A DNA stretch of 42,898 nt, taken from contig CAUJHN010000099.1 of the NCBI GenBank assembly GCA_963204825.1, positions 1 through 42,898 of the forward strand, written 5' to 3'. Both the position numbers and the translations under genes were made by a program. Below the pieces are notes generated by a model. That model did no database searches and had not been told where the DNA came from. It saw only the letters and a program-made list of their open reading frames with translations. The first letter of the stretch is position 1; each line of letters starts with the position of its first letter. Of this stretch, positions 16,157 to 24,360 are shown one piece after another. Source of the stretch: Pseudomonadota bacterium (GTDB lineage: Bacteria; Pseudomonadota; Alphaproteobacteria; Micavibrionales; Micavibrionaceae).

Positions 16157-16168
16157 GATATTTGTCAA
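16155..16168 (+). promoter_or_regulatory. FNR/CRP-type box upstream of host-attachment-family gene
   Basis: TTGAT-ATTT-GTCAA differs from the FNR consensus TTGAT-N4-ATCAA at one position. Its centre is 63 bases before the ATG at 16225. TATGGT (16194-16199) lies where a -10 would be if the box were near -41.5, the usual activating position. Confidence 0.6.
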
Positions 16169-16224
16169 ACGCTGGCTGGGCGAATTATGGCTGTATGGTG
16201 CGTGTGCAACCAGGAGGTTTCGGC

Positions 16225-16734
16225 ATGAAAACAATGGGTAAAATCACGCAGGAAAACTGGTCCGCCCTGGGGCAGGAGCATTATATGGCGGGCCATCACA
16301 AGATTCCACGCATATGGATTATTGCGGCCGATAGAAGCAGGGTCCGTATATTCAGGAAACCTGACGGGCATCTTGAACAGATCGGCGAGGCATATCCCGA
16401 TTACAAAAGCACTCACGTTTCCAGCCATGCGTTGGGGCGTATTGTCAGTACAGCTGGCACGTTTGTCCGTCACCGGCTGCAGCGCCATAAAAATCCATCT
16501 GAAGGCATGAACACTGAATTCGTCAAGGAACTGGTTCAGTGGCTGGACCGTGCCGTGCATGAGGATGCGTTCGACCGGCTTATCCTTGCCGCTTCGCCCA
16601 GAATGCTGGGTGACTTGAGGAGGAACTTAAGCGCCGGCGTGCAGGCAAGGGTCGTGGCCGAGGTGAACAAGGATTTGACCAAAATGAATGAGCGCGAACT
16701 CTGGGCGGAGCTCAAAGAGATCATCTGGTTTTAA
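16225..16734 (+). CDS. Host attachment protein-family protein (PF10116)
   Basis: The 169-residue protein matches the family named 'protein required for attachment to host cells'. WIIAADRSRVRIFR starts the fold, DRLILAASPRMLGDLRRNL is the most conserved block, and VNKDLTKMNERELW ends it, like eRF1/baeRF-type RNase-H-like folds. No signal peptide is present, so a direct surface role is doubtful; the biochemical role is not established. ATG 16225 has AGGAGG 7 bases upstream (16212-16217), which decides it over the in-frame start at 16162 that overlaps the FNR-type box. The box suggests control by oxygen or nitric oxide. The gene meets the Crp/Fnr gene convergently after 5 bases. Confidence 0.82.
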   Translation: MKTMGKITQENWSALGQEHYMAGHHKIPRIWIIAADRSRVRIFRKPDGHLEQIGEAYPDYKSTHVSSHALGRIVSTAGTFVRHRLQRHKNPSEGMNTEFVKELVQWLDRAVHEDAFDRLILAASPRMLGDLRRNLSAGVQARVVAEVNKDLTKMNERELWAELKEIIWF

Positions 16735-16739
16735 ACCGA

Positions 16740-17513
16740 TCAGGAATTTGCGCGCGTTTTCGCTTTTACCGGGCATGCGCCTTCACAGCAGGATTTTCTT
16801 TTTGCGCCCTGGCAGTCATCCAGCTCTGCGGAGCAATGGCCGCAGCAGTAGTCGGCCAGGCGCTGAAAATTGTCGATCGTAATTTCAGGTCCTTTGACGG
16901 TTACGCCAAACGGTTTTAATTGGGCGAGAGCCCTTGAAAATGTTTCCGTCTGCATGCCCAGGCGGGCGGCGGCGAGCGACTTATCGTAAGGAAAAGAAAA
17001 TGTTCCCCCTTTGCCAATCATGCCGGAGCTCAGCTGAAGGAGCAGGCATCCCGCGCGCTGGGGCGTACTCATGATCGCCATATGCTCGTTTTCCATCTGA
17101 AGCTTGTGCATCTCCCGCGACATAGAAGCCATCATCCGGGTTAAAAGCTCCGGGTGCGCTTTCGCGTGTTCTTTGATAAATGCTGCCGGGATTTCGAGAA
17201 TGCGGCTTTCCTCTGCGGCAACGGCTGAAAAAGGATAACCGGTATTGCCGAAAACAGCGGCCTCTCCGAAAACATCGCCCCGCGTGAACAGGGCGACAAC
17301 GGATTCTTCGCCCTGATCCGTCATCCGGAAAAGTTTCACCCAGCCGCTGATAATCGCAAAGAACCGTTCTGCCCTGTCGCCCTGATGCAGGACGGTTTTA
17401 CCTTTTGCGTAGTCTTTTAAAATGGAAGATTGAAGGATGGCGCTGAGTTCGGTGTCCGACATGCCTTTGAAAAAGGGGAGTGCGGAAAGAATGGGGGTTG
17501 CGATTTCAGCCAT
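16740..17513 (-). CDS. Crp/Fnr-family regulator with cysteine-rich C-terminal tail
   Basis: The 257-residue regulator has a cyclic-nucleotide-binding-like beta barrel (about 10-120; VLHQGDRAERFFAIISGWVKL, GDVFGEAAVF), a dimerisation helix (about 120-148) and a Crp-type winged helix at 150-215 with LAARLGMQTETFSRALAQL, whose E190 and SR at 193-194 are the bases-contacting residues of FNR-like proteins recognising TTGAT. FNR's N-terminal cysteines are absent. Instead seven cysteines fall within residues 223-247 (C223, C224, C227, C234, C242, C243, C247), after the DNA-binding domain. This tail could bind a metal or iron-sulfur cluster, an inference. FNR-type boxes lie before both flanking genes. 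Confidence 0.87.
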   Translation of the reverse strand: MAEIATPILSALPFFKGMSDTELSAILQSSILKDYAKGKTVLHQGDRAERFFAIISGWVKLFRMTDQGEESVVALFTRGDVFGEAAVFGNTGYPFSAVAAEESRILEIPAAFIKEHAKAHPELLTRMMASMSREMHKLQMENEHMAIMSTPQRAGCLLLQLSSGMIGKGGTFSFPYDKSLAAARLGMQTETFSRALAQLKPFGVTVKGPEITIDNFQRLADYCCGHCSAELDDCQGAKRKSCCEGACPVKAKTRANS

Positions 17514-17606
17514 GGCCTTAGTTCCTGGTCATTTGCGCCAGACTATAGGATTTTTAAATGAAAACGGCCAGAAAAAACGCAAATGTATGCCGGTTGTTTT
17601 GCAAGA

Positions 17607-18185
17607 TTATAGCGCCTTTTTGCCAAGCGCCCGCATCTCCAACAAATAGCCCTCCCGCCTTTTATCGCTCGGGTTTTCGACCAGGCCGCAATAGGTGGTG
17701 CGGATTGAGCCAAGACCTATGAAATGTAAAATAGAAATCAAGGACTTAATGGCATGCCGTCCAAAAATCCATTTATAGGCGAAAGCGGGCATGCCCATGG
17801 TCTGGACCAGGCGCGCGCTTTTACCTTTCAAAAGCGGGATGGCCTTGGCTCCGGAAAGATCATAGGCGAAGCCCTGTGTGAGACACCGTTCAAAAAATCC
17901 TTTCAGAAGAGCGGGGATCATGAATTGCCAAAGGGGATAAACGATAACCCAGTGGTCGCACTCTAGCATATATTGACGCAGAAGAAGAATGTCCTGCTCT
18001 GCCTCCTGCTGGCCGTGATAGCCCTCGTGCAGAATGGGGTCGAAAGATAAATCCGCAATTTTAATCAGCCTGACGGTATGCCCGCCTTCCTTCGCGCCTT
18101 CGGCATAGGCGCGGCCAAGGGCTTCACAAAAACTTATACGCTTCCTCGCAGGGTTGCCGATTAAGATCAGAATGCGCCGTTTCAT
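17607..18185 (-). CDS. NAD(P)H:quinone-oxidoreductase-like flavodoxin-fold protein (KefF/MdaB type)
   Basis: The 192-residue protein has the flavodoxin-like fold of NAD(P)H dehydrogenases (quinone). RILILIGNPARKRISF is the FMN phosphate loop region, and WVIVYPLWQFMIPALLKGFFERCLTQGFAY is the family's best conserved block, giving flavin and substrate contacts. Such enzymes reduce quinones with two electrons, or activate Kef channels (KefF). I chose ATG 18185, since the earlier ATG at 18233 overlaps a perfect FNR box. The gene is thus probably controlled by the neighbouring Crp/Fnr protein or another FNR homologue. A KefB-like antiporter gene lies 2 kb away but is not adjacent. Confidence 0.83.
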   Translation of the reverse strand: MKRRILILIGNPARKRISFCEALGRAYAEGAKEGGHTVRLIKIADLSFDPILHEGYHGQQEAEQDILLLRQYMLECDHWVIVYPLWQFMIPALLKGFFERCLTQGFAYDLSGAKAIPLLKGKSARLVQTMGMPAFAYKWIFGRHAIKSLISILHFIGLGSIRTTYCGLVENPSDKRREGYLLEMRALGKKAL

Positions 18186-18219
18186 CGCTTTGTGTTCGCA
18201 CGGTCTTGTGGAAGACTCC

Positions 18220-18233
18220 TTGATTTCCATCAA
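18220..18233 (-). promoter_or_regulatory. Perfect FNR box upstream of the flavodoxin-fold oxidoreductase gene
   Basis: TTGAT-TTCC-ATCAA matches the FNR/Anr consensus exactly, and a further inverted TTGAT (18239-18243) makes CCATCAAG-TTT-CTTGATGG at 18227-18245. The box centre is 41.5 bases before the A of ATG 18185, so an activated transcript would be nearly leaderless, or the site acts from another register. Confidence 0.7.
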
Positions 18234-18266
18234 GTTTCTTGATGGTTGCCGTGGGAAGTAAGATGT

Positions 18267-18833
18267 CTATTCCGAAACAATGTAGGAAACGGACAGAATT
18301 TCAATCGTCTCGCTTTTGCCTTCGGTGCGCACGGTCACGGCATCGCCAACGCCGTTTTTCATTAGTGCTTTCGCGACGGGGGACAGCCAGTTAATTTTGC
18401 CTTTGTCCATGTCGGCCTCATCTACACCGACCAACTGTACGGTTATTTCCGTAGCGTCTTCTTTCACGTAAGTGACGGTTGCTCCGAAAAAAACTTTCTC
18501 AATGCCCTGCTGGCGCCGTGGATCCACCACTTCGGCGCTTTCCGTCCGTTTGGTGAGATACCGCAGGCGCCGGTCAATTTCCCGCAGACGCTTCTTGTTG
18601 TAAAGATAATCGCCATTCTCTGATCTATCTCCGTTTCCTGCCGCCCAGGATACGATCTCCGTGATACGCGGACGCTCCTCTTTCAATAGCCAGCGAAGCT
18701 CTTCCGCCAGGGCGGCATAACCCGATGGCGTCATCAGATTTTTAACGGAAGGCGGCAGCGCGTCCTGCTCTTCAAAATCGTCGTCGTCTCCGCCGTCTGT
18801 TCCGTCGGGCTCTTTCGTAAAGGCTTTGCTCAT
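18267..18833 (-). CDS. greB: Transcription elongation factor GreB
   Basis: GreB rescues backtracked RNA polymerase by stimulating transcript cleavage. The 188-residue protein has the N-terminal coiled coil with the tip acidic pair in NGDRSENGDY, the GreB-type NKKRLREIDRRLRYLTKR and KVFFGATVTYV at the start of the C-terminal FKBP-like domain; ARALL-like AKALMKNGVGDAV follows. ATG 18833 is chosen. Residues 1-32 form an acidic extension (DGTDGGDDDDFEEQD) common in alphaproteobacterial GreB and absent in E. coli. It is divergent from the MFS gene. GreA is not in the window. Confidence 0.92.
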   Translation of the reverse strand: MSKAFTKEPDGTDGGDDDDFEEQDALPPSVKNLMTPSGYAALAEELRWLLKEERPRITEIVSWAAGNGDRSENGDYLYNKKRLREIDRRLRYLTKRTESAEVVDPRRQQGIEKVFFGATVTYVKEDATEITVQLVGVDEADMDKGKINWLSPVAKALMKNGVGDAVTVRTEGKSETIEILSVSYIVSE

Positions 18834-18939
18834 GGGGACGAACGTAAAGTGGCTTTCTTCGCCAGACAATGAAAAAATCGTTGTAACCCGCTCCGCAAGG
18901 GGCCACACTCCCCCTGCATATTCAGCCGGGCCTTGTTAC

Positions 18940-20220
18940 ATGAGTAAAACAAATCTTTCTTTTACCGTCCTTAAATCGCGCGATTTCCGCTTGCTGCTGT
19001 TCACGCGCATGTTCAGCCTTTCAGCGCTGCAGGCGCAAGCCGTGATCATCGGCTGGCAAATCTACACCATGACGAAGGACCCGTTACTCCTGGGGCTTAC
19101 GGGTCTGGCGGAAGCCGTGCCCGCCATCGCCTGCGCCCTGATCGCGGGGCACATCGTCGACATCAGCCGGCCCCAGAGAGTGTATCTCTATTGCCTTTTG
19201 GGGCTTACATTAAACACGCTGATCCTGTTTCTGATAGGCGGCGGTTTCGTCCCGCTTTCCACCCACCAGTTTTTGTGGCTCGCCTATGCCGCGATTTTTA
19301 TGTCCGGCTTCGCCCGCGCCTTTATCATGCCTTCGTCCTTTTCTCTGCTGGCGCAAATCGTCGCGCGAAAAGACATTCCTTCGGCGTCCGCATGGATGAG
19401 CAGCGGGTTTCAAGCCGCCTCCATCATTTCACCGGCCGTTGCAGGCATTATTTATGGCGGGTATGGCGCGCTGGCGGCCTGGCTGATGCCCATGTCTCTG
19501 ATGGCGGCTGCGGCCTTCATGATGTTCTTTATAAAGGCGGCGCCTTATCAGCGCCCCTCGCAAGTGCGCGAATCGGCCATAAAAAGCATTAAGGAAGGCT
19601 GGGCTTTCATCTTAAGGACCCCCGTTCTTCTGGGTGCTATGGCGCTCGATATGCTGGCGGTGCTTTTCGGGGGCGCTATCGCGCTTCTTCCCGCGTACGC
19701 TACCGAAATTCTGCATGTCGGTTCCGAAGGGCTAGGCGCGTTGCGCGGCGCTCCGGCGGCGGGCGCGGTCATCATGGCGCTGATACTTGCGGTCCGTCCC
19801 ATGAAAACCATTCCGGTCACGCGCCTTCTTTGGGTCGTCACCGGCTTTGGCGTCTCCATGATCGGCTTCGGGCTCAGCACGGTGTTCTGGCTTTCCATCG
19901 TCTTTTTGGTTTTAAGCGGGGTGTTCGATTCCGTTTCCATGGTCATCCGCCAAACCCTGATGCAATTGATGACGCCCGATCATATGCGGGGCCGCGTGTC
20001 TTCGGTGAACAGCATGTTTATTATTTCATCGAACGAAATCGGCGCGTTTGAATCCGGCGCGCTTGCAAAATTGATGGGGCTTGTGCCTTCGGTCGTGATC
20101 GGCGGCGTCGGCACGCTGGCGGTTGCGGGCGGGGCCGCGCTTCTATCGCCTGAAATGCGTAAAACGGTGATTTATCCCGACCAGGCTGATATGCCCAAAG
20201 ATAAAAAAGAAGCCGCCTGA
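18940..20220 (+). CDS. MFS exporter (EntS/MFS_3-like)
   Basis: This is a 426-residue major facilitator with about 12 membrane segments. LLLFTRMFSLSALQAQAVIIGWQIY at the N terminus and the GLTGLAEAVPAI segment, with cytoplasmic GHIVDISRPQRVYLY (motif A region), are typical of the EntS-type drug and siderophore exporters. MRGRVSSVNSMFIISSNEIGAFESG in the second half is the corresponding hallmark. I chose ATG 18940, as sequence before it overlaps greB's 5' region and is non-hydrophobic. The substrate is unknown. Its TGA directly abuts the stop of the convergent antiporter gene with no spacer. Confidence 0.87.
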   Translation: MSKTNLSFTVLKSRDFRLLLFTRMFSLSALQAQAVIIGWQIYTMTKDPLLLGLTGLAEAVPAIACALIAGHIVDISRPQRVYLYCLLGLTLNTLILFLIGGGFVPLSTHQFLWLAYAAIFMSGFARAFIMPSSFSLLAQIVARKDIPSASAWMSSGFQAASIISPAVAGIIYGGYGALAAWLMPMSLMAAAAFMMFFIKAAPYQRPSQVRESAIKSIKEGWAFILRTPVLLGAMALDMLAVLFGGAIALLPAYATEILHVGSEGLGALRGAPAAGAVIMALILAVRPMKTIPVTRLLWVVTGFGVSMIGFGLSTVFWLSIVFLVLSGVFDSVSMVIRQTLMQLMTPDHMRGRVSSVNSMFIISSNEIGAFESGALAKLMGLVPSVVIGGVGTLAVAGGAALLSPEMRKTVIYPDQADMPKDKKEAA

Positions 20221-21876
20221 TTATGCGGAAAGATGCGTCACCATGCGGCGCGCTATTTCTTCCGTTCCGCTGACAAGCAGTTCCACATTCTGCGCCCGCA
20301 AAAACTCTGTCTCTTCATCGTTGTGCGAACGGACGAACAGCCGAGCTTCGGGTCGCAATTTCTGCACGAGTTCAACAATCCGCCGCGCATCAAATGGGTC
20401 CGGCACGGTGACCAAAACCGTATCCGCTCTTTCGATGCCGGCTTCAATCAATGTCTCTGCTTCTGTCGCATCGCCAGCAATGGCGCGGTATTGACCGCGG
20501 CGCAGCTGTTCAACCTTCTCACGATTTTCATCGACGATGACCAGATCGTTATGACTGAAGTTCATCATATCCGTAATCGATGTGCCGACACGCCCGTGAC
20601 CTATCAGAACGATCAGGTTTTTCAGCGTGGTTTTTTCTTCGGCTTCCAAGTGGGCCAGCCTGTCGTCTTCTGCGGCGGGGGATGAACAGTGTTTTGCCAC
20701 CCATTTCTGGCACAGTCCGAACAACGCAGGATTAACGCTGATGGATATCAATGCACCGGCCAGAATCAAGTTACGCGCCTCGTCATTCATCATGCCCAGA
20801 TCATTCCCCAGCGCCAGAAGGATGAACGAAAACTCGCCAATCTGCGCAAGCCCCACCGCGACTTTCAGTGCCGTGCGCAACGGGTAACGGAAAGTCATAA
20901 GGATAAGGAACGTGATGACCGCCTTGCCTATGATGATCATGGCGACAATGGCCACGACTTTCATTGGTTCCTGCATCAAAATGGCGGGATCGAACAACAT
21001 GCCGACCGATACGAAAAACAGAACGGCGAACGCATCCTGGAACGGAAGCACGCGGTCCGCGACTTCGTGGTTTAAATCCGATTCCCTTATCATCATCCCT
21101 GCGAAGAAAGCCCCCAGCGCGATGCTGACACCAAAAAGAATGGCGGCGCCGAAGGCAATGCCCATCGCCATGGATATGGCGGCCAGCGTAAACAATTCTC
21201 TCGATCCCGTGCGCGAAACAGCGGTCAGCAGCCATGGCAGGACGCGTTTGCCTGCAACCACCATGATGGCGGCAAACAAACCAACCTTGCCAAAGGCTAT
21301 GGCCAGCTGCATCCAGAGCGGATGGTGCGATGCGCCGTCCATAGCCTGTTCAACGGCAAGGGCGGGGATGATAACGAGCGCCAGAACCATCGCCACGTCT
21401 TCGACGATCAGCCAGCCGATGGAAATTTTGCCGACCATGGTTTTGGTCATGTTTGCGTCTTCCAGGACGCGCAGCAAAACGACCGTACTGGCAACCGCAA
21501 GAGCAAGCCCCAGGAGAACGCCCGTGGCCGTGGGCCAGCCCCATAGACCGGCAATGCCTATGCCGCCCAGTATCATGATGCCGATGCGCACAAGCGCCCC
21601 GAAGGATGCGATTTTACGCACCTCCATGAAATCCTGAATGGAAAAGTGAAGCCCGACGCCGAACAGGAGAAGAGCGATGCCGATTTCCGATAATTGCTCG
21701 GCGATATGGATATCGGCCTCATACCCCGGCGAGTAGGGGCCTATGAGAATGCCCGCGATGATATAACCGACCAGCGGCGACAAGCGGAATTTGGAGGCTA
21801 TAAACCCACAGGCGAAGGCGGTGGAAATACCTATGGCGATTGTGGAGACAAGGGGGAGTTCGGCGATAATGGACAT
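20221..21876 (-). CDS. CPA2 cation:proton antiporter with RCK domain (YbaL/KefB type)
   Basis: The 551-residue protein has an N-terminal Na+/H+-exchanger domain with about 12 membrane segments (residues 1-385). It has LSPLVGYIIAGILIGPYSPG and the core GIALLLFGVGLHFS, and ends with a TrkA-N (RCK) regulatory domain at about 415-530 with the Rossmann motif LIGHGRVGTS and VIVDENREKVEQL, ending in SGTEEIARRM. This is the YbaL arrangement of potassium or sodium efflux systems that respond to nucleotides or glutathione adducts in relatives. It is 43 bases from the next minus-strand gene. The transported ion cannot be fixed from sequence. Confidence 0.9.
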   Translation of the reverse strand: MSIIAELPLVSTIAIGISTAFACGFIASKFRLSPLVGYIIAGILIGPYSPGYEADIHIAEQLSEIGIALLLFGVGLHFSIQDFMEVRKIASFGALVRIGIMILGGIGIAGLWGWPTATGVLLGLALAVASTVVLLRVLEDANMTKTMVGKISIGWLIVEDVAMVLALVIIPALAVEQAMDGASHHPLWMQLAIAFGKVGLFAAIMVVAGKRVLPWLLTAVSRTGSRELFTLAAISMAMGIAFGAAILFGVSIALGAFFAGMMIRESDLNHEVADRVLPFQDAFAVLFFVSVGMLFDPAILMQEPMKVVAIVAMIIIGKAVITFLILMTFRYPLRTALKVAVGLAQIGEFSFILLALGNDLGMMNDEARNLILAGALISISVNPALFGLCQKWVAKHCSSPAAEDDRLAHLEAEEKTTLKNLIVLIGHGRVGTSITDMMNFSHNDLVIVDENREKVEQLRRGQYRAIAGDATEAETLIEAGIERADTVLVTVPDPFDARRIVELVQKLRPEARLFVRSHNDEETEFLRAQNVELLVSGTEEIARRMVTHLSA

Positions 21877-21919
21877 ACTCCGATTGTCACCGAAACCTCC
21901 TGCGAATGCCAGTTTTTTG

Positions 21920-22684
21920 TTACGGCTTGATCAGCGCGCGGGCGGAAACTGTTAACGACACATCCGTCTCGCCGGCGTCGGCAACGGGCGCCGCCATCGC
22001 GTCTGCTGGAGCGCCCGCCATTTCAGCCCGCGCCATCATGGTTTTATACATCGGCACAACGGGCCCGCCTGCGTCTACATTGACATCCACCAGATCCGCC
22101 TTGGATTTGCCCAGCGTTTTGGCGATCAGCTCGGCTTTCGCGGATAATTTTTTAAGCGCCGCCACCATCAGCTCATCCCGCGCCTTTTCGGCAACGTCCG
22201 GGGACAAGGTGTAGGCCAGATTGTTCATGGCGAAGCCCATGCCCTGAATCTTGCCGACGACGTCCAAAAGCTTCGCGGCTTCTTTGGATTCGATATCGAT
22301 TGTCTGCGATCCGCGCCATGTGCTGCGCGTTTCATGTTCGCCGGTCTTTTGGTTTACGATGACGTTCTCATCGTACTTATAAACGGAATAGGCGCCCGTC
22401 GAAACCTTGAAGGATTTTTCCTTTTTGGCAAGGTCTAACGCCTTCGTCATCGCTTCGTTGATTTTTGTCTGCACGGCCGCGGCGTCATTCCTGTCGTCGA
22501 TCTCGATGCGCAAAGACGCAATCAACAGGTCCTGCGGCATCGTGCGCTTTTCTGTGGCGGACAGGTTTATGATCGTCGTGCCTTCGGGCGGCAGGTTCAA
22601 TCCGGAATCCTGCGCAGCAACCGGAAGTGTCATCACAGGAAGTATCAGCATACTCAGGGCGACAAGAGAACGGATTGATGTCAT
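21920..22684 (-). CDS. Periplasmic SIMPL-domain (DUF541) protein
   Basis: The 254-residue protein has a signal peptide (residues 1-24, cleavage probably after PVAA), then the SIMPL domain: the start INLSATEKRTMPQDLLIASLRIE, the middle NDAAAVQTKINEAMTKAL and the end QGMGFAMNNLAYTLSPDVAEKARDELMVAALKKLSAKAELIA. SIMPL members include BP26/OmpW-like periplasmic proteins linked to oxidative stress tolerance and oligomer formation; the molecular role is unclear. ATG 22684 has AAGGAG 8 bases upstream, better than the TTG at 22690. It precedes the antiporter and follows the MATE gene on the same strand. Confidence 0.87.
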   Translation of the reverse strand: MTSIRSLVALSMLILPVMTLPVAAQDSGLNLPPEGTTIINLSATEKRTMPQDLLIASLRIEIDDRNDAAAVQTKINEAMTKALDLAKKEKSFKVSTGAYSVYKYDENVIVNQKTGEHETRSTWRGSQTIDIESKEAAKLLDVVGKIQGMGFAMNNLAYTLSPDVAEKARDELMVAALKKLSAKAELIAKTLGKSKADLVDVNVDAGGPVVPMYKTMMARAEMAGAPADAMAAPVADAGETDVSLTVSARALIKP

Positions 22685-22729
22685 AAACAATCTCCTTATA
22701 ATTATATCCGGAATAGAGATACTATAGAT

Positions 22730-24097
22730 TTATGACGCTTTGAGGGCAAGCTTCGCTTCTGTTTGCATACACACGCGCCGGCTCCATAGGTGAAATCCTA
22801 TGCCGGTCGCGATATTGACAAGCGAAATTGCTGCAAAAATCCCCATCACGCCGCCGATATGCGATCCGATTATCACAGCCGGGATCATCAAGGCAATCAT
22901 GCGAATGACGGTCATGATCAAAGACATTTGCGGTTTGCCCATCGCATTAAAGGCGGAAGACCATCCGTTAATCAGGTTGTTGAACATATAGCACGGGGCG
23001 ATGATCATAAAACTCATTGCGGCGTAATATACGACGATCGGATCGTTGGAAAAAATGGAAGCTATCGGCCTTGCCAGGACAAATAGAACGGTCGCTGTGC
23101 CCATTGACCAGAGAACGCTGAAACCGATGGCGCTGCGTAATGTTTCATGCACGCGTTCAAAATTGCGCGCGCCAAAATTCTGTCCGATGATCGGCCCCAT
23201 GCCGACGGCCAGCGCCATTAAAATGATAAAGGCAAAGGCCTCTATCCGCGTCGCAATGCCGAACGATGCCACTGCCTCCGGCCCGAACTTCGCCAGAAGG
23301 CCGATGATGATCGAATTGACAAACGGGTTGATCGCGCTTGTGAGCCCTGCGGCCAGAGCAATAAAAATCAAACGCTTCATGGAATCGCCAAAGAAAGAAA
23401 AATGAAGATCGGAAAGTGGCAAAAGCATTTTGTTGCGCTTTGCCAGTACGAACAGGCAGGCGATGCTTGCGATGATCTGTGAAAAGACGGTTGCAATCGC
23501 CGCCCCTTGCAATTCCATGCGCGGAAATCCAAACAGCCCGAACACCAGAACGGGGGCGAGCAGCGCATTCAGGACTGCCATACCGACCATGATCATCGCG
23601 GGCGTCGCCGCGTTTCCAGCCGCCCGCATCGCGGCGTTGCCAACAAAAGGAATCGCCAAAAACGGCGCGCCCAGAGACCATATTCCCATATATTGATAGA
23701 TCAGGCCGCGCATCTTTTCGTCCGCGCCCATCGCTTCGTAAATAAAATCATGCAAACTGTGACCGATAAGGCCCATCGCGGAACCGACGATAAAGACAAT
23801 CATCAACCCATGCGTGGTCACCCGCCGCACGTCTTCCTCGCGGCCTTCGCCGATCAGGCGCGCGGTGACGGAGGACATGGCGATACCGAATCCCATGATA
23901 ATGCTGAAAATAAAAAACGTGACCGGGAAGGTGAAGCTCATGGCCGCAAGCCGGTCCGTTCCCAGAAGCGATACATAATAGGTATCAACCAGCTGTAAGC
24001 TGACGATGGCCGCAATGCCCCAGATCATGGGGATCGTCATCCGCACCAGATGGGCGCGAATGCTGCCGGTTTTTAAATCGACGCGGGCCTGGCTCAT
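22730..24097 (-). CDS. MATE-family multidrug exporter
   Basis: This 455-residue protein has 12 membrane segments in two six-helix halves, each starting with the MATE pattern: IPMIWGIAAIVSLQLVDTYYVSLLG near the N terminus and a second in FGIATRIEAFAFIILMALAVGMGPIIGQNFGAR, where the GQNxGA motif is typical. MATE proteins export cationic compounds against Na+ or H+. The sequence is of the NorM/DinF class. The gene is separated by 263 bp from the divergent RTX gene and by 45 bp from the SIMPL gene, so it may start a MATE-SIMPL-antiporter transcript. Confidence 0.9.
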   Translation of the reverse strand: MSQARVDLKTGSIRAHLVRMTIPMIWGIAAIVSLQLVDTYYVSLLGTDRLAAMSFTFPVTFFIFSIIMGFGIAMSSVTARLIGEGREEDVRRVTTHGLMIVFIVGSAMGLIGHSLHDFIYEAMGADEKMRGLIYQYMGIWSLGAPFLAIPFVGNAAMRAAGNAATPAMIMVGMAVLNALLAPVLVFGLFGFPRMELQGAAIATVFSQIIASIACLFVLAKRNKMLLPLSDLHFSFFGDSMKRLIFIALAAGLTSAINPFVNSIIIGLLAKFGPEAVASFGIATRIEAFAFIILMALAVGMGPIIGQNFGARNFERVHETLRSAIGFSVLWSMGTATVLFVLARPIASIFSNDPIVVYYAAMSFMIIAPCYMFNNLINGWSSAFNAMGKPQMSLIMTVIRMIALMIPAVIIGSHIGGVMGIFAAISLVNIATGIGFHLWSRRVCMQTEAKLALKAS

Positions 24098-24168
24098 AAT
24101 TCTTTGGAATTCCTCGTGAAAACGTAAATCGGTTTATCCGCCAATCCCGTCTCGAAAGCAAGGTTTCT

Positions 24169-24256
24169 ATAATTTTCGTAAAATTATGATGGTTTTTAAC
24201 CTTTTGTTAGCAGATCATAATGTAATAAAGGTGCATTAAATTTACATAAAATTTAA
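24169..24256. promoter_or_regulatory. AT-rich inverted repeats between MATE and RTX genes
   Basis: The 263-bp gap holds two perfect 8-bp inverted repeats: ATAATTTT-CGT-AAAATTAT (24169-24187) and TTAAATTT-ACATA-AAATTTAA (24236-24256). Between them is CTTTTGTTAG (24201-24210), which recurs upstream of the second giant gene (39503-39512). They are candidate operators for the RTX gene. A weak GGGGA site lies 9 bases before the RTX ATG. Confidence 0.35.
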
Positions 24257-24360
24257 CTTTAATGGGTAAAATGGTTGAATGGGCCGTGTGTGTGGTTTGG
24301 GAAAGGCTCAGGCAGACCAATAAGTAAGAACTAAGTACTGCCATTTGGGGAATACGTACA

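Noticed and set aside
20912-21637. 241-codon plus-strand frame inside the antiporter gene
   Set aside because: Met/Ala/Thr-rich shadow of the hydrophobic antiporter sequence on the other strand.
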